This document shows, one piece after another, positions 48,271-56,387 of a DNA stretch of 64,000 nt. Position 1 is the first letter of the stretch. Each line of letters opens with the position of its first letter. The notes under the pieces are model-generated. The model had not been told where the DNA came from, did not search any database, and saw nothing but the letters and a program-made list of their open reading frames with translations. Location: IMG/VR virus record IMGVR_UViG_3300035695_000002, positions 1-64,000 of that record; one strand, 5' to 3'. The position numbers were made by a program, and so were the translations under genes. The stretch comes from a virus.

Positions 48271-49022
48271 GTTGGAAATGTACAACAATGGGAAGAGTGT
48301 CAACATTAGAGGAGACACTCTTCTCTTTTTTAAATCAGAGTGATTTAAATGACTGTGAAATGGTGATAGTTAATGACTATCCCTTACAAAACCTTATATT
48401 CAATCATCCCCAAGTAAGGATATTCAATATTAAGGAGCCGTTTAAAACTATTGGTGAAAAGGAGAATTTTGCTATAGAACAGTGTAAAGGGGATATTATA
48501 GCTGTTACAGATGACGATGATGTGTATTTATCCAATCACAATACTAATATAAGGAAGTATTTTACTCCAGAGAGCAGTGTATTACATTGGGATGGAGTAT
48601 ACTATAATGAGCCTGAAATCACATCTCTTGTATTTATAGGGAATTCAGGTATGGTGTATAGTAAAAGAGCTTGGGAAGAGGTGGGAAAATGTCCCATAAT
48701 GAATGCTGGAGGAGATACAACATTTGCTGACAGTATTCATAAATTACACAAATGGACACACGGAAAACCTCCTAGAGGAGAAGAGAGTGCATTTTACAGA
48801 TGGAGTCTTCCAGGTGGGGGCGGTATATATCATCAATCAGGGGCTGGTTTTGATGTAGAGGGAAAGCCTAATATCATCCAGAGACACAGTGCTCATGTAG
48901 AACATCTTAGAAGACTAGGACTTATTCCTACAGGGGATATTGTTCTAAAACCAAATTGGAAGTATGATTATGAACAATTATTAAAAGACTATGTTTCTAG
49001 AGATATTGCTACCAACGTATAA
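48264..49022 (+). CDS. GT-A family 2 glycosyltransferase, 252 aa
   Basis: N-terminal nucleotide-sugar fold: VSWKCTTMGRVSTLEETLFSFLNQ, then MVIVNDYPLQN, and AVTDDDDVYLSNH (about 88-100) carrying the metal-binding Asp cluster. The acceptor half contains NSGMVYSKRAWEEVG. It transfers a sugar from an NDP donor; the acceptor may be virion protein or DNA. ATG 48264 overlaps the GroES-like stop by 7 bases. Ends the plus-strand operon with a second glycosyltransferase. Confidence 0.8.
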   Translation: MVSWKCTTMGRVSTLEETLFSFLNQSDLNDCEMVIVNDYPLQNLIFNHPQVRIFNIKEPFKTIGEKENFAIEQCKGDIIAVTDDDDVYLSNHNTNIRKYFTPESSVLHWDGVYYNEPEITSLVFIGNSGMVYSKRAWEEVGKCPIMNAGGDTTFADSIHKLHKWTHGKPPRGEESAFYRWSLPGGGGIYHQSGAGFDVEGKPNIIQRHSAHVEHLRRLGLIPTGDIVLKPNWKYDYEQLLKDYVSRDIATNV

Positions 49023-49566
49023 TCGCATAAATGAGCTTAAAATGAGCCTTTCCTCATTAATGTGTCAATCTGATGAAGATTGGAAAGCTACTGTTATATT
49101 AGACCATCCCGAACAAGGAGATAGGGCTAAACTACTCAATGTTATACATTCCTTTTATGACGATAGAATTAATTATTTTATCACTCATAGACGATTTAAT
49201 GATTGGGGTCACTCTTTAAGAGAGGCTGGAAAACAAGCAAGTGAAGCAGAATATCTTATAATGACAGGAGACGACAATTATTACACTCCTCATCTTGTAA
49301 AAGAGCTTAAATTAGCTACTACTTCTAAGCCTGGAATGGTATATTGGGATATGGTGCATAGTCATTTTAACTATTCCTATTTTAAATGTTCTCCTGCACA
49401 TGGATATATAGATATGGGAGCCTTTGCTACAAGAACTGATTTAGCCAAACAAATACCTCTAACTACTAATTATGCAGCAGATGGAGATTTTATAGAAGAT
49501 TTCAAGAAAAAGTTCCCTAATGAACAAATAATTAAGATAAATAAGGTTTTATTTGTTCACAACTAG
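48991..49566 (+). CDS. GT-A family 2 glycosyltransferase, 191 aa
   Basis: MFLEILLPTYNRINELKMSL is the donor-binding strand, followed by VILDHPEQGDRAK and LIMTGDDNYYTPHLVKEL (D-D-N metal site, about 91). It lacks a long acceptor domain and is short for the family. Overlaps the upstream glycosyltransferase by 32 bases in another frame. Its stop (TAG) is the last plus-strand stop before the convergence at 49.6 kb. Confidence 0.78.
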   Translation: MFLEILLPTYNRINELKMSLSSLMCQSDEDWKATVILDHPEQGDRAKLLNVIHSFYDDRINYFITHRRFNDWGHSLREAGKQASEAEYLIMTGDDNYYTPHLVKELKLATTSKPGMVYWDMVHSHFNYSYFKCSPAHGYIDMGAFATRTDLAKQIPLTTNYAADGDFIEDFKKKFPNEQIIKINKVLFVHN

Positions 49567-49655
49567 CCCTTTTTTGAAATATTCTCTATCCATTGTCCTA
49601 TTTTGAATAGAACAGAGACAATAACAATACTCAATATAGCAGCTATTATTATCAT
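49563..49655 (-). CDS. Membrane microprotein, 30 aa
   Basis: On the minus strand ATG at 49655 reads MIIIAAILSIVIVSVLFKIG, then QWIENISKKG. One membrane helix followed by a charged amphipathic tail, a normal topology for small phage membrane proteins. It overlaps the last codons of the convergent glycosyltransferase gene and lies beyond the bidirectional terminator, so expression is uncertain. Confidence 0.45.
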   Translation of the reverse strand: MIIIAAILSIVIVSVLFKIGQWIENISKKG

Positions 49656-49666
49656 TTAGACATAAA

Positions 49667-49694
49667 AAAAGCTCTGTAGAAATACAGAGCTTTT
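49667..49694. terminator. Bidirectional terminator between arms
   Basis: AAAAGCTCTGTA (49667-49678) pairs perfectly with TACAGAGCTTTT (49683-49694) around a GAAA tetraloop, with A-runs and T-runs on both sides. It separates the plus-strand (early/middle) arm from the minus-strand (late) arm. Confidence 0.92.
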
Positions 49695-49708
49695 AGTTTG
49701 CAAGGAGG

Positions 49709-49846
49709 TTATTTAGATGTTCTTTTTGACTTCATTGGCCACATAGGACTTTTAAGTCGTAATTTTGTATCAGCTTCCTTCATATAATTGTCCTTTGGAT
49801 GAGGATTCTTTACTTTGGGAGCTTTTTTTGGTTTTCCTGATTTCAT
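49709..49846 (-). CDS. Small basic protein, 45 aa
   Basis: ATG at 49846 overlaps the TGA of the upstream gene. The product is very basic (MKSGKPKKAPKVKNPHPKDN, ending MKSKRTSK) and proline-rich, suggesting DNA binding or a virion-packaged peptide. It ends just before the bidirectional terminator. Confidence 0.6.
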   Translation of the reverse strand: MKSGKPKKAPKVKNPHPKDNYMKEADTKLRLKSPMWPMKSKRTSK

Positions 49847-50031
49847 ATTCCTTTTTTATATTTCTTTATTGGTGTTACTTGTCCTAATACACGTTTTTGA
49901 TAATCAATCCAATTATCGTAGTTTCCAGCTTTACTCACCTTTCTCCAAGCATTTGTTGTAACACTTGTAGAAAGTGGACTGAATGCTTTTGGTGTCTGAT
50001 TTCCATGAAATTTGGACTGTTTCTTTGCCAT
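49843..50031 (-). CDS. Small basic protein, 62 aa
   Basis: Begins MAKKQSKFHGNQTPKAFSPL and ends KKYKKGI; Trp-containing middle (NAWRKVSKAGNYDNWIDYQKR). High positive charge; possibly a minor virion protein. Sits between two late genes and is coupled to the 45-aa gene. Confidence 0.65.
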   Translation of the reverse strand: MAKKQSKFHGNQTPKAFSPLSTSVTTNAWRKVSKAGNYDNWIDYQKRVLGQVTPIKKYKKGI

Positions 50032-50032
50032 A

Positions 50033-50326
50033 TTATTTTTTAACTTCTTCTTTTGATTCTACCGCTATTCCTGCTTCTACAGCCCTAGCTAGAGTGGTTT
50101 CCATAATATCATTGGCCCTTTCTGCTAACATTATTACACGGGCTTCAGGAGTGCTTAAAACACTTCTAAGAGAATGTAGCAATATACCAAAATCATTTCC
50201 TGGAATATAGAAAACATCTGTAGGTTTCCATTTATATTGCTTACTAGGATCATATTCTATCCTAGTTTCTGCTTTTCCTACCAAAGGTTCTTTTTTTACC
50301 TCTTTATCATCTCTTACAATTTCCAT
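50033..50326 (-). CDS. Hypothetical protein, 97 aa
   Basis: Acidic N-terminus, then WKPTDVFYIPGNDFGILLHSLRSVLSTPE and a helix (RVIMLAERANDIMETTLARAVEAG). Similar helical proteins appear next to virion genes in Bacteroidota phages; role unknown. It has its own promoter at 50348-50379. Confidence 0.75.
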   Translation of the reverse strand: MEIVRDDKEVKKEPLVGKAETRIEYDPSKQYKWKPTDVFYIPGNDFGILLHSLRSVLSTPEARVIMLAERANDIMETTLARAVEAGIAVESKEEVKK

Positions 50327-50347
50327 ATTAATTGGTTTAAATTTCTA

Positions 50348-50379
50348 CAAAGATAAAAGGAGTTTTTTATAAATGCAAG
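50348..50379 (-). promoter_or_regulatory. Bacteroidota-type promoter
   Basis: Read on the minus strand: CTTG (50379-50376), 20-base spacer, TATCTTTG (50355-50348); ATG follows 21 bases later at 50326. The -7 box is an exact match. It overlaps the end of the upstream gene. Confidence 0.72.
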
Positions 50380-50667
50380 TTATTCTGTAGAAATTTCGAA
50401 TGAAATGGTTCCTCCACTAGATTTAATCGACTTAGAGAGATCTAAATGTATATGAAAACGATTATTAAGCTTTAATATTTCCTCTAGAAGGAGATTTGTA
50501 TATTGAGGGGTTGATGGGGCTATTCTAAAGTTATAAGCTTTCGGAAGCCTTTTTACCTCTAAAGAACATAATTCATCCACTGATTCTAATACTCCCGATA
50601 AGAGGGTGAGATAAAGCTCTTCGTTATCTGGAATTATTGGGAAATCTCCTACTATCTGAACTTCCAT
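50380..50667 (-). CDS. Hypothetical protein, 95 aa
   Basis: Starts MEVQIVGDFPIIPDNEELYL and ends with a beta strand (GGTISFEI). Contains a helix-turn pattern with FRIAPSTPQYTNLLLEEI. Recurrent in phage late regions; no function. Directly adjacent to the ferritin-like gene. Confidence 0.7.
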   Translation of the reverse strand: MEVQIVGDFPIIPDNEELYLTLLSGVLESVDELCSLEVKRLPKAYNFRIAPSTPQYTNLLLEEILKLNNRFHIHLDLSKSIKSSGGTISFEISTE

Positions 50668-51084
50668 TTACTCCTGTGTTAATAAATACAAAGTGAGAGC
50701 ACATTTAGCACTCAGTTTTTGACTATTTAGTTCTACACCACAATACATCTTATCTTCTCCAAATTCATATACAGCATGGCTATATTCTTCTAATGCTTTC
50801 ACTGTTTCTATAGCTGTTGCTTTTGAGGAAGGGGATTCTGTTTTAAATCCCTCTATAGTTTTCCCTTCATATCCCATTAATTGCTCTATAATTACATCAG
50901 TTTTTCCTACTAAATAATCATATAAATTTCCTAATGCAATATGCTGCGAATTATTCTTAGTTTTCCAATGAATGAGCTTAATCTGGGCCTGAAAAGTGTG
51001 CAATTTACTTGCAATAGACTCCAATGTAAAATTTTCTTCTTTGGGTTTAACCATTCTTTCTGGAAATATAGCCATATCAATCAA
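50668..51084 (-). CDS. Ferritin/Dps-like helical protein, 138 aa
   Basis: LHTFQAQIKLIHWKTKNNSQHIALGNLYDYLVG is close to the first two helices of Dps/ferritin-like proteins (L-H-W, H-x-A-L-x-x-x-Y-D). A long helix (DVIIEQLMGYEGK) and a C-terminal helix pair follow. Ferroxidase residues are not all evident, so it may be a structural relative known among phage proteins of unknown function. Overlaps the upstream gene by 8 bases. Confidence 0.65.
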   Translation of the reverse strand: MIDMAIFPERMVKPKEENFTLESIASKLHTFQAQIKLIHWKTKNNSQHIALGNLYDYLVGKTDVIIEQLMGYEGKTIEGFKTESPSSKATAIETVKALEEYSHAVYEFGEDKMYCGVELNSQKLSAKCALTLYLLTQE

Positions 51085-53020
51085 TTATTTCAAATTTTGG
51101 CAAACATACAATAAATTTCCCTTCATATCCTACATCTTTGGCTCTTTTTATAAGTTCTTCCTTGAAGTTTTCAGCAAGTATTACTAGATAATCAGGAGGA
51201 GTTTTTTGTAAATATCTCTTATGTACAATAGGAATTCCTGTACCAGGACTAAATTTCCCTATTTTTTCACTTGTTTCATCTATAATGACATCCATTATAT
51301 CTGTTGTAACATTACAAGCATTTAGAAGAGTGTTGCCTTTAGCACTTGCACCAAAACCGGACAGTTTATATCCCTTTTTCTTTAAGTTTAAAAGGTTTTC
51401 CCCTATAGAGGATATGCTGTCCTTTACCTTAGATTGCCATTTAGAATATAGTTCTAAGGAGGTATATCCTTTTTCATCCTCATTTTTTATGAATTCATGA
51501 ACAGAAGGAGAAACATCGTATCTGGATTCCTGTTTAGCTATTGTAATTCTTATTGTTCCTCCGTGTATATTATGCTTACTCACATCTATAATTTTCATTC
51601 CTAAAGTATCACATAGACTATTAATTGGAGAAATGGAAATATGAGATAAATGTTCGAAATAACATTGGTTCCATTCATTCTCCTCTATAAAGTCTCTAAG
51701 ATAAGGACATTCTATTATTAATATTCCATTAGGAGACAGAACATTTTTAGCTGTCTGTATAAACTCATTAATATTATCAATGTGAGCGAAGACATTGGTT
51801 GCAGAAATTAATTGAGCATTTCCGTATTTGCTAATAATTTCTATTCCTGTTTTTCTACTCCAAAAATCAGCAATTGTAGGAACTCCTATAGATTCTGCAA
51901 TAGCAGCTAGATTCTCAGCAGGATCTACCCCTAACACTTTAATTCCTATTTCTTCCTTAAACTCTTTTAAAAGAGATCCGTCATTAGAGGCTATATCTAT
52001 ATGGAAACTAGAAGATGACAGATGGTATTTTTCCCTTAAATCTTTAGCCATCTTTCTACAATGCTGTAAATATGGTTTATTTACAGAAGATCTATATGTA
52101 TAATAACTATACATCTCCTTAGGATCAATTACTACAGAAAGTTGTGTCAGAAAACACTGCTCACAAACCATCACTTGTAAAGGAAATCTTTGCTTATTTC
52201 TAGCTAATTTAGAAGAAGTTTCCAAGTTGTTGGACAGGGGCATGAGACCTAAATCTAAATATTTAGTTAGTTTTGTAGAATTACATGCTCTACAATGTGT
52301 ATGAGATTTGGCTATTGGGGAATTTGACTTATAATCTATCCATTTCTGGAGATTGAGAGAGGTATCGTAAGGAGTATTAAAACTTGTTTCTGATAGTTTT
52401 ATAGGAGAAACATCAGGATTGCGCTCTTTAGCATAAGAAAATAAAGTTTTTCTCTCTGTACCTAGATTTAATATCCCTATTAATGGACTTATTGAAGCTT
52501 CGTATATTAATGGGGCTATTTTGTCCACATAATCCTTAGAAGCCCATTTATCAATAAATGCTACAGAATAAGAAAATTCATTCTTTCCAAAGGATGTACG
52601 TATAATTAAATGGTTTTTTACAGCATTTACAGAGGCTTCTCCTCCCACTTTAGTCCAAGTATAGAGATTGAAAGGTAGAATAGGATCAGATTCCTTACAG
52701 TTTCCGTGATTTCCTTGATAAACATAGTCAGTGGATAAATATACAAGCCTAATGTCATATTTGGAGCATATAATAGACAGGTTTGCAGCCCCTATTATAT
52801 TAGTTTCAATGGCTTCTCTAGGATTGGTTTCAATAGCTCTATTATCGATTATAGCAGCACTATTTATAATTATATCTGGAGTATGTAGTTTAATAAACTC
52901 TTCAACCTGGCTTAAATTTCGTATATCCACATCATTTTTAGAAGGACATATTAAATTTCCATCAATTTTCTGTAATTCCTTCCCTAATGTCCCATTTCCT
53001 CCAAAAACTACTATTTTCAT
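51077..53020 (-). CDS. NDP-sugar ketoreductase / C-methyltransferase fusion, 647 aa
   Basis: Residues 1-235 form an RmlD-like short-chain dehydrogenase: VVFGGNGTLGKEL (GxxGxxG), INSAAI, LSTDYVY and catalytic YTWTK (YxxxK). Residues about 243-647 are a sugar C-methyltransferase: CRACNST... CEQC zinc motif, DIASNDGSLLKEF SAM loop, FEHLSHIS and a C-terminal FGASAKGNTLL domain. Known antibiotic-type pathways use these two activities consecutively. This single protein could finish a branched deoxysugar for phage glycans. Confidence 0.85.
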   Translation of the reverse strand: MKIVVFGGNGTLGKELQKIDGNLICPSKNDVDIRNLSQVEEFIKLHTPDIIINSAAIIDNRAIETNPREAIETNIIGAANLSIICSKYDIRLVYLSTDYVYQGNHGNCKESDPILPFNLYTWTKVGGEASVNAVKNHLIIRTSFGKNEFSYSVAFIDKWASKDYVDKIAPLIYEASISPLIGILNLGTERKTLFSYAKERNPDVSPIKLSETSFNTPYDTSLNLQKWIDYKSNSPIAKSHTHCRACNSTKLTKYLDLGLMPLSNNLETSSKLARNKQRFPLQVMVCEQCFLTQLSVVIDPKEMYSYYTYRSSVNKPYLQHCRKMAKDLREKYHLSSSSFHIDIASNDGSLLKEFKEEIGIKVLGVDPAENLAAIAESIGVPTIADFWSRKTGIEIISKYGNAQLISATNVFAHIDNINEFIQTAKNVLSPNGILIIECPYLRDFIEENEWNQCYFEHLSHISISPINSLCDTLGMKIIDVSKHNIHGGTIRITIAKQESRYDVSPSVHEFIKNEDEKGYTSLELYSKWQSKVKDSISSIGENLLNLKKKGYKLSGFGASAKGNTLLNACNVTTDIMDVIIDETSEKIGKFSPGTGIPIVHKRYLQKTPPDYLVILAENFKEELIKRAKDVGYEGKFIVCLPKFEIID

Positions 53021-53026
53021 ATTGGT

Positions 53027-54376
53027 TTAATTATGATTTACAAGGCATCCATTTACCTTCTTCCATCTATCCTCTCCATATTTGTCTATTATTCTTTTAA
53101 AATAAGTCCAATCACTACTATGTGACATATCTCCCCATCCACTACCTACAGCCACATCTTTTCTAATAATAACACAGGCAGAGTCTATATATCCTAATTT
53201 AAGCCTTGTATCAATGATTCCGTATTTATATACTTCCCAATTTATACCATTACAAGTTCTTTGATTATTTTCAATTATTGTAGTTTTCTGCCAACTATCA
53301 TAAGAATGGACAAATTGGCTGCAATAGGAGGCCAAAATATAAGGATTTTCAAACCCTTTTAATAAAAACTCACAAAAATGAGGAGAATGAAAATTGTCCC
53401 CGTTCGTTATACATACAAAGGATGTATTAGGAGAGAGAATTTCTAGATTATCTAAAGCAAACTGACGAATAGGATGGCCCCATTGTTGCTTCCTTTCCTC
53501 TGTTTCTATAAATTTAATTCTTTTGTCATTAATAACATCTATCACTTTTCTTAACCCTGTAGAATTTGGACCATCATGTATTAATAAAAGTTCCCAATTC
53601 TTATAAGTTTGATTAATTAAACTACTTACAATTTCTGGAAAAGTGTCAAAAATAGGGCAAATAAATGTAATTTTGTTCTCTTCTGAAGGGGGATTTAGGT
53701 CTATAACAATAGGAAGTTCTGGAAATATTTCTTTATGTTCTTTTTCCCTTCTTTTAAATCTTAATTTTCCATATATACCATCATGTCCTGAGTCCCATAG
53801 AGGGGAGGTTTCTATATTATCTACCTGAGCTATTCTACCTATCTTGACTATTTGCTCAAATAATGTAACTGTCTTACTCTTCCTTTTATGCTCAAATTCA
53901 TAACATTCTTCTTTATTTGTTATAATAGGAACAGCAAATGTAATATTAACTAAATCTCTTTTTCTAAGCATAAATCCTGTAGTACGTATATGTTGAGTTA
54001 CTTCTTGACTCAATTCATAACATACACAGGATACATCTTCCTTAAAGGGATATAGAAACCTTTGTATAAACTCCTTATTCATAGGGAGTAAATCGTCTGT
54101 ACACCATAAGAGATAGTCAAATTCTGTAGGAAACCCATCCAATCTTCCTCTACATACATCTTGAAAAGCCCCTATATCAAATCCTATATTAACTCTGGGA
54201 ACATATGTGATATTATTCTTTTTGCACAATTTTTCATATTCATTCTTATCGTTAATATTAACATAATTATGAATAATAACTAATTGGGCATCTGTAGTGT
54301 TACATTGATTCCAACATCTTATCCATTCCTGAACATTATTAAGTCTATTATGTACAATAACAGAAACAACCACCAT
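53027..54376 (-). CDS. Tandem glycosyltransferase, 449 aa
   Basis: Two GT-A-like halves. The first (1 to about 215) has VVSVIVHNRLNNVQEW, NIGFDIGAF and LLWCTDDLLPM (D-D site); the second (from about 232) has ITFICPIFDTFPEIVSSLINQ, LLIHDGPNS and FVCITNGDNFHSPHF. Such two-domain proteins add successive sugars. No membrane segment. Neighbour of the sugar-modifying fusion enzyme; together they suggest phage-directed glycan synthesis. Confidence 0.78.
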   Translation of the reverse strand: MVVVSVIVHNRLNNVQEWIRCWNQCNTTDAQLVIIHNYVNINDKNEYEKLCKKNNITYVPRVNIGFDIGAFQDVCRGRLDGFPTEFDYLLWCTDDLLPMNKEFIQRFLYPFKEDVSCVCYELSQEVTQHIRTTGFMLRKRDLVNITFAVPIITNKEECYEFEHKRKSKTVTLFEQIVKIGRIAQVDNIETSPLWDSGHDGIYGKLRFKRREKEHKEIFPELPIVIDLNPPSEENKITFICPIFDTFPEIVSSLINQTYKNWELLLIHDGPNSTGLRKVIDVINDKRIKFIETEERKQQWGHPIRQFALDNLEILSPNTSFVCITNGDNFHSPHFCEFLLKGFENPYILASYCSQFVHSYDSWQKTTIIENNQRTCNGINWEVYKYGIIDTRLKLGYIDSACVIIRKDVAVGSGWGDMSHSSDWTYFKRIIDKYGEDRWKKVNGCLVNHN

Positions 54377-54411
54377 AAAATGTAGTTAGATTGGTTTAGA
54401 ACAAAGAAATA

Positions 54412-54588
54412 TTAAGGATGGGAGGTAGTTGTAGTCAAAGGATCACAACAAGTGTATCCTTGTATCTGTCTCCATTTACCCACCTTGGGCATCTTTAATC
54501 TTCCAATTAAGGAACCAGCTACATCTCTGCCACTACCATCGATTCTCACATAGAAATTAAGTACTCTCTTGTCTACGCTATTTGCCAT
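54412..54588 (-). CDS. Hypothetical protein, 58 aa
   Basis: ATG at 54588 (MANSVDKRVLNFYVRIDGSG) to TAA at 54412. Small beta domain: DVAGSLIGRLKMPKVGKW; ends in a Cys-Cys and Thr-rich CCDPLTTTTSHP tail. It may be a minor tail or adhesin-like part. Between two glycosyltransferase/endonuclease genes. Confidence 0.6.
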   Translation of the reverse strand: MANSVDKRVLNFYVRIDGSGRDVAGSLIGRLKMPKVGKWRQIQGYTCCDPLTTTTSHP

Positions 54589-54589
54589 T

Positions 54590-55246
54590 TTAATTTAAAT
54601 TTATATTATTTATAATCGAATTATCTTTCTTTACATAAGACCACATATATCCGTTTCTAGGTTTTCTTATATTATTACACCATTTACCTATCGCCTCATG
54701 ACTGTATCCTTCAATTCTTTCGGCCTCCATCGCAGATGAATAGGTTTTAATAAGGTTGTAATCATTATCATATTTATATACTTTCTTACTATTAGGATTC
54801 TCATATCCTTTTTTGTATTTTTCTTTCTGAACCTTACTTAAATATTCTTTTCTGATTTCTGAAAATTTAACACCTTTTCTTGTTGTAAATCTTTTAACGT
54901 TGCCTTGAATATTTAATACATTATATCCATTTTTCAGATATTCAAGAATCAGTTCTTTTTCTCTAATTCTAGCTTCTTCTATATTCTTATATTTTTCTTT
55001 TTCCAACACTCTAAACAATACCTTTTTCTTTTGAATTTTGATTACATCATTCATCCATACATATATTGGGTAATGACTCATTTTTCCTTTTCTTGTATCC
55101 CTAGAGTGAGTCCATGCTCTCCCCATAAAATCTTCTGTTATCCCTATATACACAGATTTATCTTTTATATCTTCTGAATACAGTATATATGTGCTATAGG
55201 GGTTTTCGGGGTAATCTAAATTTACTAATCCATTATATTCCTTCAT
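54590..55246 (-). CDS. GIY-YIG homing endonuclease, 218 aa
   Basis: YSTYILYSEDIKDKSVYIGITE carries the motif pair (YILY / YIGIT). GRAWTHSRDTRKG has the conserved Arg, and AREKELILEYLKNGYNVLN-type sequence the Glu. The C-terminal part (KVYKYDNDYNLIKTYSSAMEA... GYMWSYVK) is a NUMOD-type DNA-binding repeat. Inserted in the late operon with ATGA overlap, downstream of a glycosyltransferase gene. Confidence 0.82.
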   Translation of the reverse strand: MKEYNGLVNLDYPENPYSTYILYSEDIKDKSVYIGITEDFMGRAWTHSRDTRKGKMSHYPIYVWMNDVIKIQKKKVLFRVLEKEKYKNIEEARIREKELILEYLKNGYNVLNIQGNVKRFTTRKGVKFSEIRKEYLSKVQKEKYKKGYENPNSKKVYKYDNDYNLIKTYSSAMEAERIEGYSHEAIGKWCNNIRKPRNGYMWSYVKKDNSIINNINLN

Positions 55247-56253
55247 AGGTTATATTTCTGTTTTAATTCAATCATTTTCGATACATAGTACCAATTACAG
55301 AGAGTTTTAGACTGTTCATTATTATACACCAGTTCTAAATGAGAGTCCTCAAAAGGATTAGCTCCCATGTGATATTTTCCTTTATAAAAAACAGGAATTT
55401 CTCCTTGTTTCTCTCCTACAATTCCTGCATTATGAAATATAGGACATGTTTCTAATTTAGAAATAGGATCACTGCTCCATGCAAAGTTAAGTTCTTCTAC
55501 TATTCTAGTTTCCTGATTTCTGTCCCATAATCCCCATAGCACAGCCCACATATCAGCACACCAGCTTTGAAACCCTTTATTTTCATTTTCAAAGAAGTAT
55601 TTATTTATTTCCTGGAGATATTGTCTGATTTTGATAGAATCTGTTATTATTTTGTCCCAAAATTGCCAATCTATATTTTTTAACAGATATTGTGCCCCTC
55701 CCGAATTCAAATTATTCTTTTCTGCTATTTCTCTGGAAACTCCTACTAGTTTACAAGCCTCATTTAATATATCCCTAGTTTTATATTGCTCTAGTTTCTC
55801 CGGAATAACATCCTTTATTTTACTATCAAAATAAGAAGCATTTATATAACTTAATGTATTTGAGAGATAACAGACATCATCATTTAAGAACTTATCAATA
55901 TTAAATTTTTCTGTGAAAAGAACATCACAATCACTATAAAATACAGCTTTTTCCTTTAATTCTGGATGTAATTTGAAATATTTCATAAGAATATACGGTC
56001 TTATAAGAGGTATGTATATTCCTAAGAGTTTAGTTATATTGTCTGTATCTTTGTAAAAGAAAAATTCAGATTCTGGGTATAATTCTTTTAATTTATCCCA
56101 TTTAGGGTTTCTATCTCTATAATTAGGGGTAAATATTAGAGAGACAGCTTTATTTGACTTTCCTATTGATTTTAGGCTTTCCAACCATAAATGGGTTTGC
56201 CACCAGTAGTAATCATCACAAGGGGCACATTGCATAAATACTAAATCTCTCAT
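55243..56253 (-). CDS. Glycosyltransferase, 336 aa
   Basis: Begins MRDLVFMQCAPCDDYYWWQTHLWLE, then AVSLIFTPNY and AVFYSDCDVLFTEKFNID (D-x-D metal site, about 106-111). The C-terminal half has SGGAQYLLKNID and WCADMWAVLWGLW. This composition is typical of phage-encoded GT-A enzymes near tail genes. The acceptor is unknown; perhaps the adjacent fibre. Confidence 0.75.
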   Translation of the reverse strand: MRDLVFMQCAPCDDYYWWQTHLWLESLKSIGKSNKAVSLIFTPNYRDRNPKWDKLKELYPESEFFFYKDTDNITKLLGIYIPLIRPYILMKYFKLHPELKEKAVFYSDCDVLFTEKFNIDKFLNDDVCYLSNTLSYINASYFDSKIKDVIPEKLEQYKTRDILNEACKLVGVSREIAEKNNLNSGGAQYLLKNIDWQFWDKIITDSIKIRQYLQEINKYFFENENKGFQSWCADMWAVLWGLWDRNQETRIVEELNFAWSSDPISKLETCPIFHNAGIVGEKQGEIPVFYKGKYHMGANPFEDSHLELVYNNEQSKTLCNWYYVSKMIELKQKYNL

Positions 56254-56280
56254 GTAATTATTGGTTTTTACTTAAATTTG

Positions 56281-56385
56281 CTATTTTGTAGAAAGAATCT
56301 TTGTCAAAGTCTCAATTTGCATTGATATTCTCTGTAACCATTTCACTTTTCTACTAGATCCTATTTGTTGATTTTGTGTAGCCAT
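56281..56385 (-). CDS. Fibre-N-terminus-like peptide, 34 aa
   Basis: ATG at 56385, TAG at 56281. The product (MATQNQQIGSSRKVKW, then LQRISMQIETLTKIL) aligns with the first 34 residues of the neighbouring fibre. Shared residues are N-x-Q-I-G, W-L, I-S-x-Q-x-E-x-L-T. It has no shaft. It may be a leftover of fibre exchange, a plug for unoccupied fibre sites, or an assembly regulator. Confidence 0.6.
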   Translation of the reverse strand: MATQNQQIGSSRKVKWLQRISMQIETLTKILSTK

Positions 56386-56387
56386 AA

